Assembly: GCF_014641595.1 (NCBI RefSeq)
Contig: NZ_BMIA01000002.1
Coordinates: 1,302,001-1,366,000 of the forward strand
Reading direction: 5' to 3'
DNA length: 64,000 nt
Source of the DNA: Dyadobacter endophyticus
GTDB lineage: Bacteria; Bacteroidota; Bacteroidia; Cytophagales; Spirosomataceae
Position numbers and translations under genes: made by a program
The notes under the pieces: model-generated
Told to the model about the DNA's origin: nothing
The model's input: only the letters and a program-made list of their open reading frames with translations
The model's database searches: none
In this document: piece by piece, positions 60,347 to 64,000 of the stretch
Numbering within the stretch: the stretch's first letter is position 1
Layout: each line of letters starts with the position of its first letter

Positions 60347-61542
60347 TGATGATTCACGTTGTAGATACTAACTCTGCTGAACATACGCACGTTGTATTCA
60401 ATGCGTCGATGATTCAGGTTTTAATGAGCGCCTATCCTGTTTCGCCGATAGCTTTTTACGCAGGAGGTCCGCATCAGATTCAGGTAGCGAAATACCTGAG
60501 CACAGAGGAAAAGGAACGATTACGGTTGTATCCTATCGAAGAAAAAAAACCTGTAAGCGGGAAACTCCGAAAGGCTTTTAAAGTTATCAGCAATTTAATT
60601 TCCGACGGCCTTCTTTTCTGGCGAATATTTTCTAGAGCCAAAAAAACAGGGTCCGACAAAATTATTGTATTGAAGGCCCACCCTACCTCAATTCTGCTGA
60701 TCAAAGCACTTAAAAGAATTTACACACGTGTCGAGGCGATGGTCGTTGTACACGGCGAGATCGAATTCATCTATTTTACAGATAATGCTTGGGAAAGGGA
60801 AATGGCTTATCTCTATAAGCGGATCGTCCGTACGCCGGCTCCGAATTTCAGATATATTCTGCTGAACAAAATATCGAAGAGCAAACTGGTACTCGACCAG
60901 CATCTGAAACCTCACGAAATTATCGAGATCGATCACCCCTATCCGTATTCGAAAACAATTCCGACAAAAATCAGCCAGGCACCCTTACCCGTAACGATAG
61001 CTCAGGTGGGAGGATTGAGCATCCGGAAAAACGCACATCAGGTTTATTCGTTGGCCCAGCTCCTCTCCGGACCAATAGCCGCCGGCCAACTCAGGTTTGT
61101 ATCGATCGGGTCAATCGATGAAGACGCCGCGCCCTATCGCAATACGCTTGTTTCCGATTTCACAAACGGGAAGAAAGGTGGGTACATATCTCGCCAGACT
61201 TTTGTTGAAGAAGTTCGTAAAATCGATTATGCTGTTTTCTTTTATGGGCCTGAGCAGTACATTTTCAGAGCCAGTGGGTCGGTTATGGACGTGATAGATT
61301 TTACTAAGCCGATTATAGCACTCAGGCATCCGTTTTTCGAGTATCTCACAAATCAAGTCGGAAATATCGGCTTTTTGTGTGCCGATCTCGGCGAAATGGC
61401 CGAAATTCTTTCGCGCATCGGAAAACGGGATACGGAGGTGATATCCAAATATGATGAGCAGTCCGCAAATCTTGACAAATTCAAGCAGATGTATGGCACC
61501 GAATTCATTGCAAATGATTTTAAGCAGCAAGTTTCTGGTTGA
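60346..61542 (+). CDS. putative glycosyltransferase, family not assigned
   Basis: A 398-residue soluble protein from ATG 60346, overlapping the polymerase stop by one base. I cannot assign a CAZy family. The order resembles a GT-B enzyme: an N-terminal half with I-V-L-K-A-H-P-T-S and M-V-V-V-H-G-E-I-E, and a C-terminal half starting I-A-Q-V-G-G-L-S-I-R-K-N with R-F-V-S-I-G-S-I near residue 250 and F-F-Y-G-P-E-Q-Y near 304. S-G-S-V-M-D-V-I-D-F-T-K-P-I-I-A-L-R-H-P replaces the usual E-x7-E donor-site region. The position in the cluster makes transfer of the dideoxy sugar or another residue plausible. Confidence 0.65.
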   Translation: MMIHVVDTNSAEHTHVVFNASMIQVLMSAYPVSPIAFYAGGPHQIQVAKYLSTEEKERLRLYPIEEKKPVSGKLRKAFKVISNLISDGLLFWRIFSRAKKTGSDKIIVLKAHPTSILLIKALKRIYTRVEAMVVVHGEIEFIYFTDNAWEREMAYLYKRIVRTPAPNFRYILLNKISKSKLVLDQHLKPHEIIEIDHPYPYSKTIPTKISQAPLPVTIAQVGGLSIRKNAHQVYSLAQLLSGPIAAGQLRFVSIGSIDEDAAPYRNTLVSDFTNGKKGGYISRQTFVEEVRKIDYAVFFYGPEQYIFRASGSVMDVIDFTKPIIALRHPFFEYLTNQVGNIGFLCADLGEMAEILSRIGKRDTEVISKYDEQSANLDKFKQMYGTEFIANDFKQQVSG

Positions 61543-61699
61543 AACTGAGAAATATTGCCCCGAATCGCTGAGGAAACAACTCCCATTATTCAAGTTGGGC
61601 CAAATTGGGCTATCTGATGGCGCTGGATCAAATTTTGTGCATCGGCGGTTATTAACGTTATTGATAAAGGAAGCAGATTTCTAAAAGACACTTACACGT

Positions 61700-62917
61700 A
61701 TGAAAGCAATCAACTGGGTGCGTTTTATAATTAGTTTCATTTTCCTAACACAAGCACCCGTCTCCTATGGGCAAAATCTGGTGAAAATGATTACTTTTTC
61801 GGATACGGTTAAGGATTACGGTCCAGTCCTCCAAAAAGCCGTTAACGAGATTGCGAAAGCAGGTAAGGGCACAATAAAGATCAAATACGGCATCTACCCG
61901 GTTCTTACCCAGGTTACACTGGAGAAGAAGACGGGCTCGCTTGATATCGTCGTGACCGGCGTGAAGAATGCAAAGGGTAAATTGCCCGTTCTTAAGGATG
62001 CAGATTCGACAAGGGTCCCGCACGGTTTCTTTCAATTTCACGGAAATGCGGCCAAACCTGAACTAACCATTACCATTTCGAATATTGAGCTGGTTGGGAA
62101 CAACATCCCCTACTCTCCGAGCCATCCATTTTTCGGGAAACCGACACTCATATACAGCCACGCGCTGTCCGGGTTGAATGTCCGCACGATGAAGGTTGAA
62201 AACGTGACTATTCGCAATTTCTATGGCAGGGGGATCATGATCGGGAACTACTTCAACCGCAAATACGACAGAAGACACAGGGCAGAATCACCGATAGTAA
62301 GAAATTGCAAAATCCTGAATGTTTGGGGATTCAGTAGGAAAGATGATGCAGGCGACGGAGTAGAATTTATTTCTGCCCATAAGCCGGTTGTCGAAAACAA
62401 TGTAATCATGAACAACCTCTCGGATTCGAAGTATATGGGCCGTTGTGGCGTCGTTCTTGAACATAACACTGAAAACGCCATAATCAGGAATAATGTAATA
62501 GGCGGTTATTCCCGAAACATCCACGTTGAATGCGACTGGGGTGGGCATTTGATCGAGAAAAACAAGTTTTCGCAAAGTTCTGTTGCTGTGCAGTTGTCCG
62601 AAGATTGTGCTCAATCCGATACGTTGAAAAACCATTTTGGCCCGATCATCATCAGGAACAACACCATGGCCTATAACGGAGAGCTCCTTACTTATAAGAT
62701 TCCCCGGGCAAAGTTTGCTTTCGTAACCATTTATAAACCAAGCTTCATGCTGGATGGGTTGCAAATCATTAACAATAAAATGACGATTGTTCCTGAGGCT
62801 TCGGCAAAACAGGCTGTAAGCGCCAATGCAAGAAGTAATAACGAGAAGGATCAAAAAGCGTATATTGATGTCAAGAACCAGGCAAAAGTAACCATCAAAG
62901 GCAATTCGTTCAACTGA
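61700..62917 (+). CDS. secreted right-handed beta-helix protein
   Basis: A 405-residue exported protein. The signal peptide (about 1-24) ends V-S-Y-G-Q. The body is a series of short strands with N-x-x-I/V ladders typical of parallel beta-helices: I-S-N-I-E-L-V-G-N-N, V-E-N-V-T-I-R-N-F, V-E-N-N-V-I-M-N-N, I-I-R-N-N-V-I-G-G and I-I-I-R-N-N-T-M. Charged Asp and Arg residues cluster around residues 185-225 (R-K-D-D-A-G-D-G-V-E-F). This fold is shared by pectate-lyase-like and mannuronan-epimerase-like enzymes. In a polysaccharide cluster it may cut or modify the polymer; activity is not shown. It lies 157 bp after the previous gene; that gap holds nothing recognisable. Confidence 0.75.
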   Translation: MKAINWVRFIISFIFLTQAPVSYGQNLVKMITFSDTVKDYGPVLQKAVNEIAKAGKGTIKIKYGIYPVLTQVTLEKKTGSLDIVVTGVKNAKGKLPVLKDADSTRVPHGFFQFHGNAAKPELTITISNIELVGNNIPYSPSHPFFGKPTLIYSHALSGLNVRTMKVENVTIRNFYGRGIMIGNYFNRKYDRRHRAESPIVRNCKILNVWGFSRKDDAGDGVEFISAHKPVVENNVIMNNLSDSKYMGRCGVVLEHNTENAIIRNNVIGGYSRNIHVECDWGGHLIEKNKFSQSSVAVQLSEDCAQSDTLKNHFGPIIIRNNTMAYNGELLTYKIPRAKFAFVTIYKPSFMLDGLQIINNKMTIVPEASAKQAVSANARSNNEKDQKAYIDVKNQAKVTIKGNSFN

Positions 62918-62924
62918 TATTCCA

Positions 62925-64000
62925 TTGAAAGTCCTCCACATCATCAATTACCTCGGCCGGGGTGGGGCCGAAAAATTGCTTGTTAACATCTTACCCGTTT
63001 ACAAATCGCTCGGGCACGAAGTCGCTGTCCTGCAATTATCCGATGCGCAGGCCGAGCCCTCTTACTTAAAAGCCCTGACCGATCAGGGTATCGAATGCCT
63101 CAGCCTGGGAACGGGTAGTGTATACTCCCCTAAACACATTGCAAGCCTGATCCGCTTTCTGCGAAATCGTCGTTTTGACGTTGTTCACGCGCATTTGTTC
63201 CCATCGCTGTACTGGACTGCTATTGCTTCTAAATTTATCGGCTACAAACCTGCGCTGGTTTTCACCGAGCACAACACACAGAACAAGCGTGCAGGGAGGG
63301 CATATCTTCGTCCGATCGAAAAATGGATGTATTCCCATTTCAACCGGATCGTTGCCATCACTCCGAAAGTAAAAAGCTTTCTCGAAGGGCGTGTTTGTCC
63401 TGCAGAACAAATCACGGTGATTCGCAATGGGGTCGATATCGACTCTTTCCAAAATGCCGAAACCTACCACAAGTCGTTCTGGACTAAGGAGTTCGACCTT
63501 CCCCCGAACGCCATAACGCTGATGATGACGGCCCGAATCCAATACCCCAAGGATCACAGGACCCTGATTGACGCACTGAAATTTCTTCCGTCACATTTTT
63601 ACCTGTTCATAGCAGGCGACGGTCCGGACAGGGCCGCAACCGAAAGGTATGCAGACGAAAACCACCTGCATAACAATGTTTTCTTCCTCGGCTTTCGAAA
63701 CGATATCCCGCGTTTGATGAAATCAGTTGATATCAACATTTTGTCATCTGCCTACGAGGGGATGTCGGGCGTCGCGCTTGAAGCGCTCGCGGCCGGAAAG
63801 CCTTTCCTGGGATCGGACGTTCCCGGCATTAACGACGTTGTCCCCACAGCCGAAATGCTTTTTCCCGCTGGTGAGGCGAAGGTACTGTCAGAAAAAATCG
63901 CGCTAGTATCCGCATTGAATGAGGCACAGCATTCGGCGCTTATCGCCACTGGGCTCGCCCATGCCTCCCGGAATAGCCTAATGCAAATGGCAAGAAATCA
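62925..64000 (+). CDS. GT4 family glycosyltransferase, 3' end outside window
   Basis: At least 358 residues, open to the end of the window. The start is TTG 62925, 7 bp after the beta-helix stop, giving L-K-V-L-H-I-I-N-Y-L-G-R-G-G-A-E-K-L, the typical GT4 N terminus; no ATG is available. The donor-binding half shows A-R-I-Q-Y-P-K-D-H near 206, I-A-G-D-G-P near 227 and A-Y-E-G-M-S-G-V-A-L-E-A-L-A-A-G-K-P, whose two Glu have the E-x7-E spacing of retaining GT4 enzymes. H-T-E-H-N-T-Q-N-type residues near 110 are also familiar. It is part of the polysaccharide cluster, which continues to the right. Confidence 0.88.
   Translation, partial: MKVLHIINYLGRGGAEKLLVNILPVYKSLGHEVAVLQLSDAQAEPSYLKALTDQGIECLSLGTGSVYSPKHIASLIRFLRNRRFDVVHAHLFPSLYWTAIASKFIGYKPALVFTEHNTQNKRAGRAYLRPIEKWMYSHFNRIVAITPKVKSFLEGRVCPAEQITVIRNGVDIDSFQNAETYHKSFWTKEFDLPPNAITLMMTARIQYPKDHRTLIDALKFLPSHFYLFIAGDGPDRAATERYADENHLHNNVFFLGFRNDIPRLMKSVDINILSSAYEGMSGVALEALAAGKPFLGSDVPGINDVVPTAEMLFPAGEAKVLSEKIALVSALNEAQHSALIATGLAHASRNSLMQMARN

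Noticed and set aside
62288..62947. Leftward 219-codon frame at the beta-helix gene
   Set aside because: Antisense to the beta-helix gene, whose signal peptide and ladder motifs are convincing.
1..64000. CRISPR arrays, tRNA clusters, prophage or integrative elements
   Set aside because: No regularly spaced repeats, tRNA-like folds, integrases or phage structural genes were found by reading.

Overview
The window looks like chromosomal DNA from a Bacteroidota bacterium, most likely Cytophagales and close to Dyadobacter/Spirosoma. That placement is inference from protein style. Supporting features are HmuY-like proteins, two secreted proteins with type IX secretion tails, a DUF6600 protein, an EpsG-type polymerase and several promoters resembling the Bacteroidota consensus TTTG-N19-TAnnTTTG. 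Base composition is moderate throughout. I saw no tRNA, rRNA, insertion sequence, prophage or CRISPR array.

1-4 kb: the end of a HmuY-like gene and a second HmuY-like gene, then a convergent pair (a GNAT-SRPBCC fusion and a YdeI/DUF1801 protein) and a small putative secreted protein. 4-10 kb: a complete tripartite RND efflux operon (membrane fusion lipoprotein, AcrB-type pump, OprM/TolC-type lipoprotein). 10-13 kb: a Prc/Ctp tail-specific protease and an FKBP-type prolyl isomerase, transcribed leftward. 13-16 kb: atpA-atpG without the other ATP synthase genes, followed by a decayed DUF433/DUF5615 toxin-antitoxin fragment. 16-24 kb: a LolA-like protein, a YceI protein with a candidate operator, a glucuronokinase-like GHMP kinase beside galU, an SDR, a CNNM/CorC-type protein, a DUF763 protein and a HigBA toxin-antitoxin pair. 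24-32 kb: a large heme-binding HEAT-repeat dehydrogenase, membrane and small hypothetical proteins, an MFS transporter with arfB, and a DUF6600 protein.

32-37 kb is an L-rhamnose catabolic module: a GntR regulator convergent with rhaI and a fused aldolase/dehydrogenase. The isomerase makes rhamnulose; a kinase encoded elsewhere must phosphorylate it; the bifunctional enzyme cleaves the product and oxidises lactaldehyde. 37-40 kb holds two plant-like leucine-rich-repeat proteins with type IX secretion tails that share a nearly identical 258-bp DNA block. 40-45.5 kb is a leftward operon of a beta-propeller-like lipoprotein, an S15/CocE hydrolase and an S9 prolyl oligopeptidase. 45.6-47.4 kb is aspS.

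47.5-64 kb is a rightward, tightly packed exopolysaccharide or O-antigen cluster that runs off the window. It has a Wza-type exporter, a Wzz/Wzc-type chain-length protein without kinase, and a full set for a CDP-3,6-dideoxyhexose: glucose-1-phosphate cytidylyltransferase, CDP-glucose 4,6-dehydratase, the E1/RfbH dehydrase with its iron-sulfur cysteines, a paratose-synthase-like reductase and a CDP-paratose 2-epimerase-like enzyme. It continues with a Wzx flippase, two GT2 transferases, an EpsG/Wzy-type polymerase, an unassigned transferase-like protein, a secreted beta-helix protein and a partial GT4 transferase. The predicted product is a surface polysaccharide carrying tyvelose or paratose.

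The least expected items are the fused toxin-antitoxin remnant at 15910-16174, the GNAT-SRPBCC fusion, the glucuronokinase-like/galU pair, the dideoxyhexose cluster in this phylum and the shared block in the two LRR genes. No single locus is convincingly a wholly new system.
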